15,473 bases of DNA from Pavlovales sp. CCMP2436 (taxonomy: Eukaryota > Haptophyta > Pavlovophyceae > Pavlovales). Both the position numbers and the translations under genes were made by a program. Where the stretch lies: positions 77,285 to 92,757 of the forward strand of contig MU631402.1 of assembly GCA_026770615.1 (NCBI GenBank), written 5' to 3'. Each line of letters opens with the position of its first letter. The stretch's first letter is position 1. Shown one piece after another: positions 1-6,972 of this stretch. The notes below the pieces were generated by a model. The model had not been told where the DNA came from. It did no database searches and saw only the letters and a list, made by a program, of their open reading frames with translations.

Positions 1-2
1 GC

Positions 3-370
3 GCGGAGCTGGTCTGGGCCCCGGACACCAGGACTGGACTATCAGTGAGTGAGAACCAGTCCGGGCGGCAGAGCGGATCTGCTGCCATAAGATAGAACAT
101 GCAGCCTTTAAGGCGTCGTCTTTTCGTTTTTTTGCAGTTACTTTCACCTTCGTTGCCCCTGCTGGCCACTCGCGCGGAGCGAGTGCTGCCTCCAGCTAGC
201 GCCGAGAGGACTAGGCTGAGAGACGCATCAGGACCGTATCCAACAGAAGGCGGGCGACCTCTCCAGTCTTCTAGTCGGCCAGCTGAAGTCGATCGTCATT
301 CCGCGCACCGGCCACCTGCCCCGGGCCAAGAACAACAGCGATGGCGCGCTGCTCGAGGAGACGAGGGGGG
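3..370 (+). CDS. Unrecognised protein, upstream part of a 3'-terminal gene region (5' incomplete, probable intron)
   Basis: I do not recognise this gene. The window opens inside it. A first exon reads in frame from position 3 and ends at 44 with the peptide AELVWAPDTRTGLS. A GTGAGT donor follows at 45-50. A second exon reads from 223 to 370 in phase with it, includes GDLSSLLVGQLKSIVIP, and has GC-rich third codon positions (GAC CTC, GTC GGC CAG CTG AAG). An in-frame TGA at 217-219 means something upstream of 223 must be removed; AG at 221-222 gives a phase-0 intron of 178 bp. An alternative acceptor is the pyrimidine-tract CAG at 135-137, but that leads into a frame with poor protein character. 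Past 370 the frame would hit TAG at 379-381, inside an inserted inverted-repeat element, and it resumes at 534. The exon calls are inferred from frame and composition. Confidence 0.5.
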
Positions 371-525
371 CCGGCTCTTAGAAAAGGCGTAACGTACGGG
401 GATTATCCGCGGTATCCGTGGGGCCCCGTGGGCCCCCGGGCTATGTGACAAGTTAGTTATATGTTAGTCACATAGGCGCCTCCGGCGGGGCCCCCGGGGG
501 CCCTGCGGGGCTTTCTAAGAGCCGG
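371..525. mobile_element. MITE-like inverted-repeat element inside a coding exon, 8-bp target duplication
   Basis: The ends are a perfect 14-bp inverted repeat: CCGGCTCTTAGAAA at 371-384 and its reverse complement at 512-525. The octamer GAGGGGGG sits immediately outside both ends (363-370 and 526-533), as expected of a target-site duplication. The element is 155 bp, very GC-rich, and codes for nothing. An inner 9-bp inverted repeat (441-449 and 467-475) lets it fold into a long hairpin. An 8-bp duplication is the size known for hAT-type DNA transposons and for some introner elements. Removing the element plus one octamer copy (163 bp) joins the frames on either side. If it is spliced instead, a GC donor at 374 with the AG at 520-521 would give a 148-bp intron and keep the frame open; that pairing is speculative. 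Confidence 0.75.
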
Positions 526-724
526 GAGGGGGGTGATCCTCAAGCAGCCCACCGCCACGATGCCTCCTGCGCCTGTGGCGCCGCTCGCGTCTTCGCCGAC
601 ATCTGCGGGCTCCGCCGCGGCCAAGGTGGCGTTCATGGCGTGCTCGCAGTGCGGCGTGGAGGGCATGCTCACGGCCGACCACGACGGAAAGTTCTGGTGC
701 TCGTGCGACGCCAACCTCGACTAA
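526..724 (+). CDS. C-terminal part of the same unrecognised protein, with a Cys4 motif
   Basis: This open segment runs to a TAA at 722-724. A proline/alanine-rich linker (PPAPVAPLASSPTSAGSAAA) leads to a compact cysteine-bearing end containing ACSQCG, then DHDGKFWCSC about 16 residues on. The Cys-x2-Cys ... Cys-x-Cys spacing suggests a small zinc-binding knuckle or ribbon, but I cannot assign a family. The frame joins the upstream exon (223-370) exactly when the 163 bp of inserted element plus duplicated octamer are left out. An ATG-initiated short protein within 550-724 is possible, but the shared frame logic and codon use favour a single gene. The 3' UTR is not resolved; no AATAAA is seen directly downstream. 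Confidence 0.5.
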
Positions 725-1221
725 GCCTAGTGCCGTATGCTCTAGTTAGTCATGTTCTCGTGCTAGTCAAACGGACACGTCCAGCTAGTTATCTTGATAG
801 GAGCTATCTGCTGCGGCTGCACAGTCTGCCCACAGGCACAGCTGCGCGCAGCGAGCCTCATGGGCTGCTTTTTTTGTCCAGGGCTTGAACCCGCCGCACG
901 ACGGGTAGGCAGCCCGCTCTTAGCCGCAGAGTGGGCTCGATGCTCCTCGTCCGTGCGGCTGCAACACAGGCGGCGAAGGCACAGCTGCGCCGCCGGCGCA
1001 GCCGCGCGCAGCCGGCGCGGACCTGTGGTGCACAGCAAAATTGCACCAGCTGTACAGCTGTGCGACCACGACGCACAGATCTGACGCCGCACCTCGGGTG
1101 CACAGATGCGCGCGCGGTTCACGGGGGTCCCCAGGGGTCCCAGCATGCCGAACCTGGGGTCGCAGGCATGCTCTGGGACCCCCAGGATGCCTGCCCATGC
1201 CGTGCGCGAGTGTGGCCCCCC
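725..1221. other. Intergenic, no gene seen; one strong stem-loop
   Basis: No open frame here has protein character; the overlapping frames on both strands are arginine/alanine-rich shadows of GC-rich DNA. The motif GGCACAGCTGCGC occurs twice (836-848 and 976-988). A stem-loop is formed by 1135-1149 and 1165-1181, with arms reading GGGTCCCAGCATGCC and its near-perfect complement (a 2-base bulge) around a 15-base loop. It may be a terminator-like or foldback relic; no function can be assigned. Confidence 0.5.
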
Positions 1222-1442
1222 CGGTTCCTTTTGGACGAAGATATCTAAAGCTCGACGCGCCGCGACGCTCGCCGCGGCGCGAGGAGTGGGCGCTCGAGCT
1301 CGTGCCGCTGAGATCGATCTGCCTCACGAGGGCCACGGACGCGATGCCGTTGAGTTCATCGCGATCGCGTCTACGGTTCTGCCATGCTGATTCCGGCGGC
1401 GTCCCTCGAATCCGACAAAAAAATCGTCCAAAAGGAACCGAA
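1222..1442. mobile_element. Second MITE-like inverted-repeat element with an 8-bp flanking repeat
   Basis: A perfect 17-bp inverted repeat, CGGTTCCTTTTGGACGA at 1222-1238 and its complement at 1424-1440, bounds about 220 bp of non-coding sequence. The octamer GGCCCCCC lies just outside (1214-1221 and 1443-1450), allowing two unmatched bases at the right end (1441-1442). Size, ends and duplication length resemble the element at 371-525, and both target sites contain a run of six G or C. The terminal bases (CCGG followed by a T/C-rich stretch) are also similar, but the inner repeats differ, so common descent is only a possibility. Confidence 0.6.
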
Positions 1443-1977
1443 GGCCCCCCATATTTTTGAGCGGAAGCCTCCGTTGCCTACCCTTACCATATATATATGT
1501 TGGATACGCCGATCTACTTCTTCTCTCGACTAGTCCTTGCAGCGCTAGTCGGTGACCGTCGAGAAGTCGACGGGCGGCAGGTTCACATTAGACTACAAGA
1601 TCTTCGACGAACGGAGACGATCAGTTCAAAAGCTGAGCGACTCAAGACCAAAAATGGGTGATAACCACGACTGAAATAGTCTCATCAATCTGTGTTGCTT
1701 ACACTGAGATTGGCTCATCACTGGGCTGTAGGTCCTCATCAACATAGATAGGACCACGGCAGCAACTGGCTTACCCGTGTCATACGGGTTGGGACCAGTT
1801 AGTGTGCAATGCAGTAGGGCAGGCATGCAGGCGGTATAAAGCTGGAGTATATGCAAAAGCTATGAGCATATACCTAGCCGATACCGCCAACACCCCCCCG
1901 CGTCATCGGTGCAGGTTGACGCCCTGCGCGATGGCGACAATATGCCTGCCTAGCCCACGTCTGAGCTGCTCGGCGCG
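1443..1977. other. Gene-free stretch with a TATA-like box followed by a chain of hairpins
   Basis: No coding frame is supported. A TATATATAT tract lies at 1489-1498. Downstream hairpins are at 1527-1551 (7-bp arms CGACTAG/CTAGTCG), 1669-1681 (GACT/AGTC), 1687-1711, 1765-1799 (ACTGG..ACCCGT / ACGGGT..CCAGT) and 1830-1888. The last has three stacked stems of 8, 5 and 8 bp, with outer arms GGCGGTAT/ATACCGCC and inner arms GTATATGC/GCATATAC, around an 11-base loop. Base composition is less GC-rich than the flanks. This may be a structured non-coding RNA or relics of folded elements; no known RNA family was recognised. Confidence 0.35.
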
Positions 1978-2034
1978 GCGGCTTGGCTTGGGCTTGGCGG
2001 CTTGGCGGCTTGATGCCTTGGCGGCTTGACGGCC
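1978..2034. repeat. GGCTTGGC-type degenerate minisatellite
   Basis: The stretch is an irregular run of GGCTTGGC/GGCTTGAC-like units about 8-9 bp long. It abuts the C-rich array that follows. Open frames crossing it are repeat artefacts. Confidence 0.6.
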
Positions 2035-2040
2035 CCTGCC

Positions 2041-2100
2041 CCCCCTGGCCCCCCCTGGCCACCCCTGGCCCCCCCTGGCCCCCCCTGGCCCCCCCTGGCC
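2041..2100. repeat. 10-bp C-rich tandem array, six copies
   Basis: Six consecutive copies of CCCCCTGGCC fill these 60 bases; only the third unit differs (A at its first base). Because adjacent units join, the top strand carries repeated C7 runs and the bottom strand repeated G7 runs, a pattern able to form G-quadruplex or i-motif structure. Confidence 0.9.
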
Positions 2101-2116
2101 CCTGTATGCTCGACCA

Positions 2117-2242
2117 AGGCTGCTCGACGGAGGCTGCTCGACGGAGGCTGCTCTACGGAGGCTGCTCGACGGAGGCTGCTCGACGGAGGCTGCTCGACGG
2201 AGGCTGCTCTACGGAGGCTGCTCTACGGAGGCTGCTCAACGG
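2117..2242. repeat. 14-bp minisatellite, nine copies, directly upstream of gag
   Basis: Nine head-to-tail units of AGGCTGCTCGACGG differ only at the GA position. The order of variants is GA, GA, TA, GA, GA, GA, TA, TA, AA. Since 14 is not a multiple of 3, each reading frame cycles through all phases, which produces spurious open frames such as repeated CSTEAARRRLL. The array ends 63 bp before the gag ATG. Confidence 0.92.
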
Positions 2243-2305
2243 AGTTGACCGCGCAGGTCAAGTCGCAGCCGCCGTGCCGCGCAGTCGGATCCTTTTGGCA
2301 AAGTG

Positions 2306-3808
2306 ATGACGGACATCATCTCCAACGACCAGCCGCAGCTCTTGGCGGAGAAGGTTGGCCAGCTGCTGGACGAGCAGCACCTGGTGCACGCGAGCGTGTA
2401 CGTGCGCGTGTGGGCGTCCGTGTACCGCAAGATGGGGGATGCCCAGGGCGAGCTGATCTCGACCAAGATCTTCGGCTGGGACAAGGACGGAACTACGCCG
2501 ACGTACGCGGACTACGTTGAGTTCGCTGAACAGTTCGGGAGCAAGCCCGGGGACAAGTTCGAGAAGCGTCTCGATGATATCCAACACCTCTCCAAGATGA
2601 TTGAGCTCAACGCGCTCACCGCCGAGAGCAAGACTAAGGAGAGGGAGATTAAGGTTATCAGCACGCTGGCCAAGATCATCTCGAGGTTTGACCTCAAGCT
2701 TGAGGCGAAGCTCGCGGAGATCGAGGCGCATTGCGCTCTCCAGCGGACACCGACCGAGAGCGTGGATGGGGAAGGCGCAGATGCGCCGACCTCGGAGCCG
2801 AGCGTCGAGTTCCGGGACCCCGCGGCGCTTATTTTGGAGCGCAATGAGCGATCGGCGCTGTCCCGGCGCATCCACCTCGAGGAAATCGGCAAGTCGTCGA
2901 ACGACCTCCAGGGCGCTCTCGAAGCCAGCGTGGTCACCATCAACTTCGAGGCGGAGTCCGCGACCGAGAAGCTCCTCTTGGCAGCCAAGTTTGGCACACT
3001 GGACAAGCTGACTCGTGCGGTTTGGAATGCCAGCTGGGAGTGGGCTTTCAGAACTCTCGCAGGCTTCTTCACCCTCGGCACTTGGGCAAGGCTCGAGCGG
3101 GGGAGGCAGGCGGGCCTGTGGGAGGACGCCAGCTTCGAGAGCTGCATGTTCAATGTGATGGGGTCGATGGAAGATCTGAAGCAGGCCATCACCTTTGGAT
3201 CTACTTTCGGTAGGACGGTGCTCGCGCTTGGCGTGCCGGCGGAACGGCCTGTTGACGTCGAGCGTTTCTTCAAGGATGAGGCGGCGCTGGTCAAGCGACT
3301 CGAGACGCACATTCTGAAGGACGATAACTTCTTCCCCTCGCTCTCTTACTTCCGCATCCTGAAGAGCCTTCCGCCAGGTGCAAGATGGTTGAGCCTCTCC
3401 ACGGAGGCCATGCGCGTGTCGCCCGAGGACGTCACCGCTGAGACGCTGACACAGCTCAAGACGCTGATCCGCAACATTGTGGACACCCCCGTCTTTGGAC
3501 ACCCCCCCGACCGTTTTGGGGGGCAGAAGGGGATGCGACTGGAGAACGCGAGAGCGGCGACAGCTGACCGACCTCCGTACCATCCGACGCCGCATACGGT
3601 TGCACGGCCACCGGCAAGCGGCAAGCCGCTTAGCAAGCGGCCGCCGTCCCTGGTCCAGCCGGGCTGGACCACGCCGAGATGCGAAATCTGCAACAGGCAT
3701 ACCCCGGGAATGGGGCATGTATCAACTGTGGCAGCACCGAGCACTTCGTTGGCAAGTGCACCAAGCCCGGAGCAAAGGCTACGTAGCAAAAGTACAGTCT
3801 CGTCATGA
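2306..3808 (+). CDS. gag: Gag-like capsid protein of the copia element (C-terminus frameshifted)
   Basis: The ATG at 2306 is preferred over the GTG three bases earlier. The roughly 490-residue product is mostly helical and charged in its first half (for example TKIFGWDKDGTTPTYADYV, then a Lys/Glu-rich helix). A central segment contains RAVWNASWEWAFRTLAGFF and LKQAITFGSTFGRTVLALGV, and a Pro/Arg-rich tail begins near 3560. This matches the build of a retrotransposon capsid protein, but I do not recognise a named Pfam gag family in it. In this frame the tail misses the zinc knuckle, which lies in the -1 frame from about 3632; the true gag therefore probably crosses into that frame. A single lost base is the simplest explanation. 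The long open frame antisense to it is a shadow. Confidence 0.7.
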   Translation: MTDIISNDQPQLLAEKVGQLLDEQHLVHASVYVRVWASVYRKMGDAQGELISTKIFGWDKDGTTPTYADYVEFAEQFGSKPGDKFEKRLDDIQHLSKMIELNALTAESKTKEREIKVISTLAKIISRFDLKLEAKLAEIEAHCALQRTPTESVDGEGADAPTSEPSVEFRDPAALILERNERSALSRRIHLEEIGKSSNDLQGALEASVVTINFEAESATEKLLLAAKFGTLDKLTRAVWNASWEWAFRTLAGFFTLGTWARLERGRQAGLWEDASFESCMFNVMGSMEDLKQAITFGSTFGRTVLALGVPAERPVDVERFFKDEAALVKRLETHILKDDNFFPSLSYFRILKSLPPGARWLSLSTEAMRVSPEDVTAETLTQLKTLIRNIVDTPVFGHPPDRFGGQKGMRLENARAATADRPPYHPTPHTVARPPASGKPLSKRPPSLVQPGWTTPRCEICNRHTPGMGHVSTVAAPSTSLASAPSPEQRLRSKSTVSS

Positions 3809-4109
3809 AACAGAGGCGTGACGAGCAGGGCAAGGGGACGTGGGATTCGCGCCCCAAGGAGAGCCGCGCAGGGCTCTCGTTCGGCTTCAACAACGGCAGT
3901 TGGGCTGACCAAACAGAACAGGAAGAGCTGCAGGAACGGGCAAACGTCTACCGTGCCGACTCGCTCTACACTGCCCTCGACCTCGGGGTGGAAATGCCGT
4001 CGCAATACGAGGCGCTCGCGCCGCTCGAACGGCTGCGGCAGCACGAGCGGACACTCGAGCTCGAGCCAGAGCCGAACGGAGAGGTGCTTTGCCATCTGTC
4101 TATATCTGC
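3632..4109 (+). pseudogene. Gag C-terminus with CCHC zinc knuckle, stop codon, and gag-pol linker
   Basis: In the frame beginning near 3632 the translation reaches CINCGSTEHFVGKC at 3718-3759, a textbook Cys-x2-Cys-x4-His-x4-Cys nucleic-acid-binding knuckle, preceded by LQQAYPGNGA. TAG follows at 3784-3786. The same frame then stays open with protein-like sequence (for example GLSFGFNNGSWADQ and ALDLGVEMPSQYEALAPLER) up to about 4092-4109, where the similarity to inserted repeat A begins. The TAG may be a natural gag stop, with the following part belonging to pol, or a mutation. The region after 4092 loses protein character. Confidence 0.65.
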
Positions 4110-4456
4110 ATATATTAGCGGTTCAGCACGATTCAACAGGTGTTGTTCAGTCACTGGCTTGGTCGACGCCAGGCTAAGGTCGAGCGATCGACCCAAACCC
4201 TCATGCACCAGCACACACCAAAGGGTGTGAGTGTGTGCGCCCCGGCCCCCACGCCCCGCCTCGGCCGCGCCTCGGCCGCCGCAGCCCTGCCGTGGCGGCC
4301 GCAGGGAGCAGCATCGTCTTCGTAGCCTTGGTAGCCTTGAGCGGCGTCTCCGTGTGCGGCCCGCCGCCGCGCGCAGCAGCGCCCTCCGTAAGCGCGCGAC
4401 GCACATCCACTTGAGAACCCGAGCGAGACGGGTGGTCGAGAGGTGCCAGCAAGTAC
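4110..4456 (-). repeat. Repeat A, copy inserted in the retrotransposon (inverted relative to 10965-11315)
   Basis: The reverse complement of this segment matches 10965-11315 over its whole length (~350 bp) with scattered substitutions. Shared landmarks include GTACTYGCTGGCACCTCT at one end, GCTCAAGGCTACCAAGGCTA, a CACACACTCACACC/GGTGTGTG hairpin, and ACCTGTTGAA followed by GCTAATATAT at the other end. There are no terminal inverted repeats and no clear target duplication; the AT-rich end resembles the tail of a SINE, but no A/B-box promoter could be shown convincingly. It interrupts the gag-pol coding region, so it arrived after the retrotransposon. Confidence 0.85.
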
Positions 4457-6352
4457 TACCCACACCCTATCCGCAATCTATAAGAGCAAGTTAGCCCTTC
4501 TAGTAGTCAGGGCGGATGAGGTGTGTGGAGACGCAGAAGGGGTGACACGGCAGGTAAAATCTCTCCGGTAGACAAATTCTTTCTGCTGGCAGAGGTGGAC
4601 AGCCTTTTGGCTGACTGTGACGCGGTGGTAGCCGCACGGGGAAGACGCGAGGAGAATAAGCCTTCGTCCGAGGACTACAAGGTGGGCCTCGACTTGCTGA
4701 CTTTGAGGAAGAAGAACAAGCCTTTCCTCGCCCTCAACAAGCCTACGTGCGAGGACATCGAGTTTTCGTGCTTTCTCAACAAGCCTTCGTGGGTTCAGAA
4801 CAAGCCTTCGTTCCTTCCCAACAAACCTTTGGCTGAGACTAACGAGATGGGTTCCGAGAGGACTGCTGGGGCCAGATCACGGACAGTGGTGCGCCTTGGA
4901 GTGGAACCAACGGGAGACGCATACTCGAGGGTAGTTGGAGCGTTTGACCTCAGGGGAGTTGGAGCGTTTGACCTCGAAAGGTTTATATTCAAAAACCAAG
5001 ATTCAGACGACGGCGTGCCGACGACACACGCACCGAGGCCGTCGCTGCCGCCGCCTACCCAGCTGGGAGGTTTGCCGCAGCCACGCGCACCAAGGCCACA
5101 GACACCACCCCAGCTGAGGAGCGCGCCGATAGGTAACGCACCGCGACCGCAGCTGGTGGACGAGGGCGTGCCAGATCTGGAAGAAGTGCCAGAGCTAAAA
5201 GAAAACTCCGACTCTGACAGCGACGCGGAGGAGCCGATCGAGCTCCCGCAAGTGGACAGCTTGCTGGGATTGCTAGACTTCCACCACCGCAACTTCCGGC
5301 GCCGCGACTTCCGACGCCCTCCGGTCGCAAAGCCGAGTGCTGGGTTCGACAGCAACATCAAGGCTGACGACCGCAAGCCAGACCGTGTTGGTTTTATGCT
5401 CGACCCACGCGTCAACCCCAACGCAAAAGTGGCCGAGAAGCTGGGACCGCTCCTCGCCAAGACGCTGCGCTACATCCAGATCGTGCGCGACGAGGTCAAT
5501 GACCTCCACACGTGCGCTTCGACAATCGTTCTACTCGCGGAGTGGGTCGGGGAGAAGCACAGCGCAGCAGTTCTGCGTGACATGGGCTTCCCCGATGAGG
5601 ACGTGATCACTATCCGCCGGGTGTGCCACCCGCCCGAGCGGCGGGTGCGCGCTATCTTCTCCTGGGATGAGGAGCTGAGCAGCGACTCGGACGGGGACAC
5701 TAACTTGTTCACCGGCCAACGCCGCAAGATTGACTTAAGGACGGGGCTTGAGAAAGCGCGCAGTGCAGACGCCGAATTCGGCGACGCCCGCAACGCGCAC
5801 TTCGAGTCGAGGCCCGTATCGGATCTCGACTGGCGCTACCGGCGATTCAGCTACCCCGACAGCACGGACGCACGCGACCGTGCACCGATGCAGCACGATA
5901 CACGCCGCGTGGACGATGACAGTTTCACCGTCTCGACACACGCTGTGTTCGACTCCGGTGCCACAGTGAGCATGGCATCGAGAGAGCTGATCCACTCCAG
6001 GATAAAGATGAAGGGCCGCGTCCGATGGGGCGATGGTCGCATCCTGGAGATTAAGGAGAAAGGCATGCTCTTGATGGATCTGAAGTGCGCGCGCACAGGC
6101 GCCACGCAGGCAGTGCGCATGCTCTGCTGGGCAGCTCCAAGCATGGAGATGCCCCTCCTTGCCGTGCAAGCTTTCACGGCCGAGGGCATCACAGTCGCCT
6201 TCCAGCCAACGGGGGCAACAGTGGACTTCTCCAAGCAGGGAGGAGTAGTGATGGGCCTGGACGAGCAGTCAATGATGCAGGCCATCATCCACATGCCGGG
6301 AGACCAGATCCCGCCATGGCACTACCCCGTGCCCATGGAACAGCCCTCCTAA
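4457..6352 (+). CDS. pol: Copia pol N-terminal part: NKP-repeat linker, acidic region, aspartic protease
   Basis: The frame is open from the insertion boundary to TAA at 6350-6352; clear protein character begins at about 4560 (KISPVDKFFLLAEVDSLLADC). The first in-frame ATG is at about 4847, so the segment was probably read through from upstream rather than started here. It holds six NKP motifs on a mostly 21-nt register (4655-4828), a duplicated VGAFDL (4934-4975), a Pro-rich stretch, an acidic patch (ENSDSDSDAEEP), and a retropepsin-like domain with catalytic VFDSGATVSM (Asp codon at 5951-5953), followed by TAEGITVAFQPTGATVDF. The protease would cut the polyprotein. The same frame continues after the TAA into an RGG-rich segment. 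Confidence 0.75.
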
Positions 6353-6577
6353 ACTGGGAAGGGATACGCAGCCTGCACCACCACTGCCAAGCCGCAGGGA
6401 GGGTACGGCGGAAGAGGCTTTAATGGCGGCGCTACCACCCGAGGCCGTGGCTTCACCAGAGGCACCACGGGCAGAGGCAACCAGGGAGGGCGGGGCGTGC
6501 AGTCGAGGGCGCCGTCTCAGCCGATCTTCGACCGCCTGGGGAAGAGGACACAAGCTGACCTCCACCCAAACGCCTAA
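6353..6577 (+). pseudogene. RGG/glycine-arginine-rich segment in frame behind the protease stop
   Basis: This stretch is in the same frame as the protease but separated from it by TAA at 6350-6352, and it stays open to TAA at 6575-6577 (75 codons). It encodes a Gly/Arg-rich box (GGYGGRGFNGG, TTRGRGFTRG, TTGRGNQGGRG) ending in SQPIFDRLGKR. RGG boxes bind RNA in many proteins and occur in some retroelement gag/pol proteins. The low-complexity but frame-specific bias argues it was translated, so the TAA is probably a mutation or a read-through stop. It has no ATG suited to independent translation. Confidence 0.6.
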
Positions 6578-6582
6578 GGCCC

Positions 6583-6972
6583 ATGTCTGGGACCGAGCTA
6601 GAAGAGCAGTCCCGCCGCAAGCTTGCGGCGGAAGACGACTGGCTAGCTCTTTGGTCGACGAGATTGGGCATCGCTAACAAGCAGTTGCTTCAGCACTCGC
6701 TCTTGAGCGGATCTGTCCTGGACATGGACAGCAGACAGCCACGACAGGCTGCTCTCAGCACTCTGACTGACACGCGCATGCGAAAGTCAATCTTCTCCGT
6801 ACCTATGCCTAGGGCGGAACTACCAGGTCAGATAACTCATTTAGATATCTTAATGATATCAAAAGTGAACCTGCCCGTCAGCACCGATGGGAGTTCCCTA
6901 GGGATGCGATATGGCCTCGTCTGTCTAGACGACGCTTCGAACCGGGGTTGGGTTTACTTCGGAAACATATGA
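6583..6972 (+). CDS. Copia integrase, N-terminal part and first catalytic aspartate
   Basis: The 129-residue frame contains QITHLDILM, whose Asp (codon 6844-6846) fits the first acidic residue of the DD-E integrase triad, and YGLVCLDDASNRGWVYF, the copia counterpart of the FIDDYSR..WVYF strand. It then runs into TGA at 6970-6972; the rest of the core lies one base back in the next frame. Oddly, no cysteine precedes the first catalytic Asp, so the usual HHCC zinc-binding domain is missing. In its place is a charged stretch with LWSTRLGIANKQLLQHSLL, which resembles only the W-x-x-RLG start of the pre-integrase region. Whether ATG 6583 is a real start is doubtful. Confidence 0.7.
   Translation: MSGTELEEQSRRKLAAEDDWLALWSTRLGIANKQLLQHSLLSGSVLDMDSRQPRQAALSTLTDTRMRKSIFSVPMPRAELPGQITHLDILMISKVNLPVSTDGSSLGMRYGLVCLDDASNRGWVYFGNI

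Noticed and set aside
99..392. 97-codon open frame beginning at ATG 99
   Set aside because: It uses the poorer of two overlapping frames. The frame carrying GDLSSLLVGQLKSIVIP has better codon use and continues into the Cys4 C-terminus beyond the inserted element.
1446..1605. Possible 5' LTR, based on a TATA-like tract and ACATTAGA also found after the 3' LTR
   Set aside because: Only eight bases match and the rest does not align to 9708-10005; LTRs of one element should be closely similar.
1669..1765. Hammerhead ribozyme suggested by TGATGAG on the minus strand
   Set aside because: The required CGAAA core and stem arrangement are absent next to each TGATGAG.
1983..2520. Open frames running through the minisatellites into the gag region
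   Set aside because: The repeats cycle through all frames and give artificial CSTEAARRRLL repeats; the downstream parts are out of frame with gag.
2258..3718. 486-codon open frame antisense to gag
   Set aside because: It is the shadow of gag codons in GC-rich DNA: leucine/arginine-rich, no motifs, while the sense strand shows ordered capsid-like sequence and leads to the zinc knuckle.
4110..4200. tRNA-derived SINE head (B-box-like GGTCGAGCGATC)
   Set aside because: No A-box at proper spacing and no tRNA-like fold; the match is part of a short palindrome instead.
4523..4525. GTG as start of the protease-containing frame
   Set aside because: In a eukaryotic retroelement a GTG start is unlikely; the frame is open further upstream and was probably read as part of a longer gag-pol before the repeat A insertion.
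6950..6956. GGGTTTA heptamer at the integrase frame break, resembling a -1 ribosomal slip site
   Set aside because: The incoming frame splits it as TGG GTT TAC rather than G GGT TTA, so the slip would not lead from the observed upstream frame to the downstream one.
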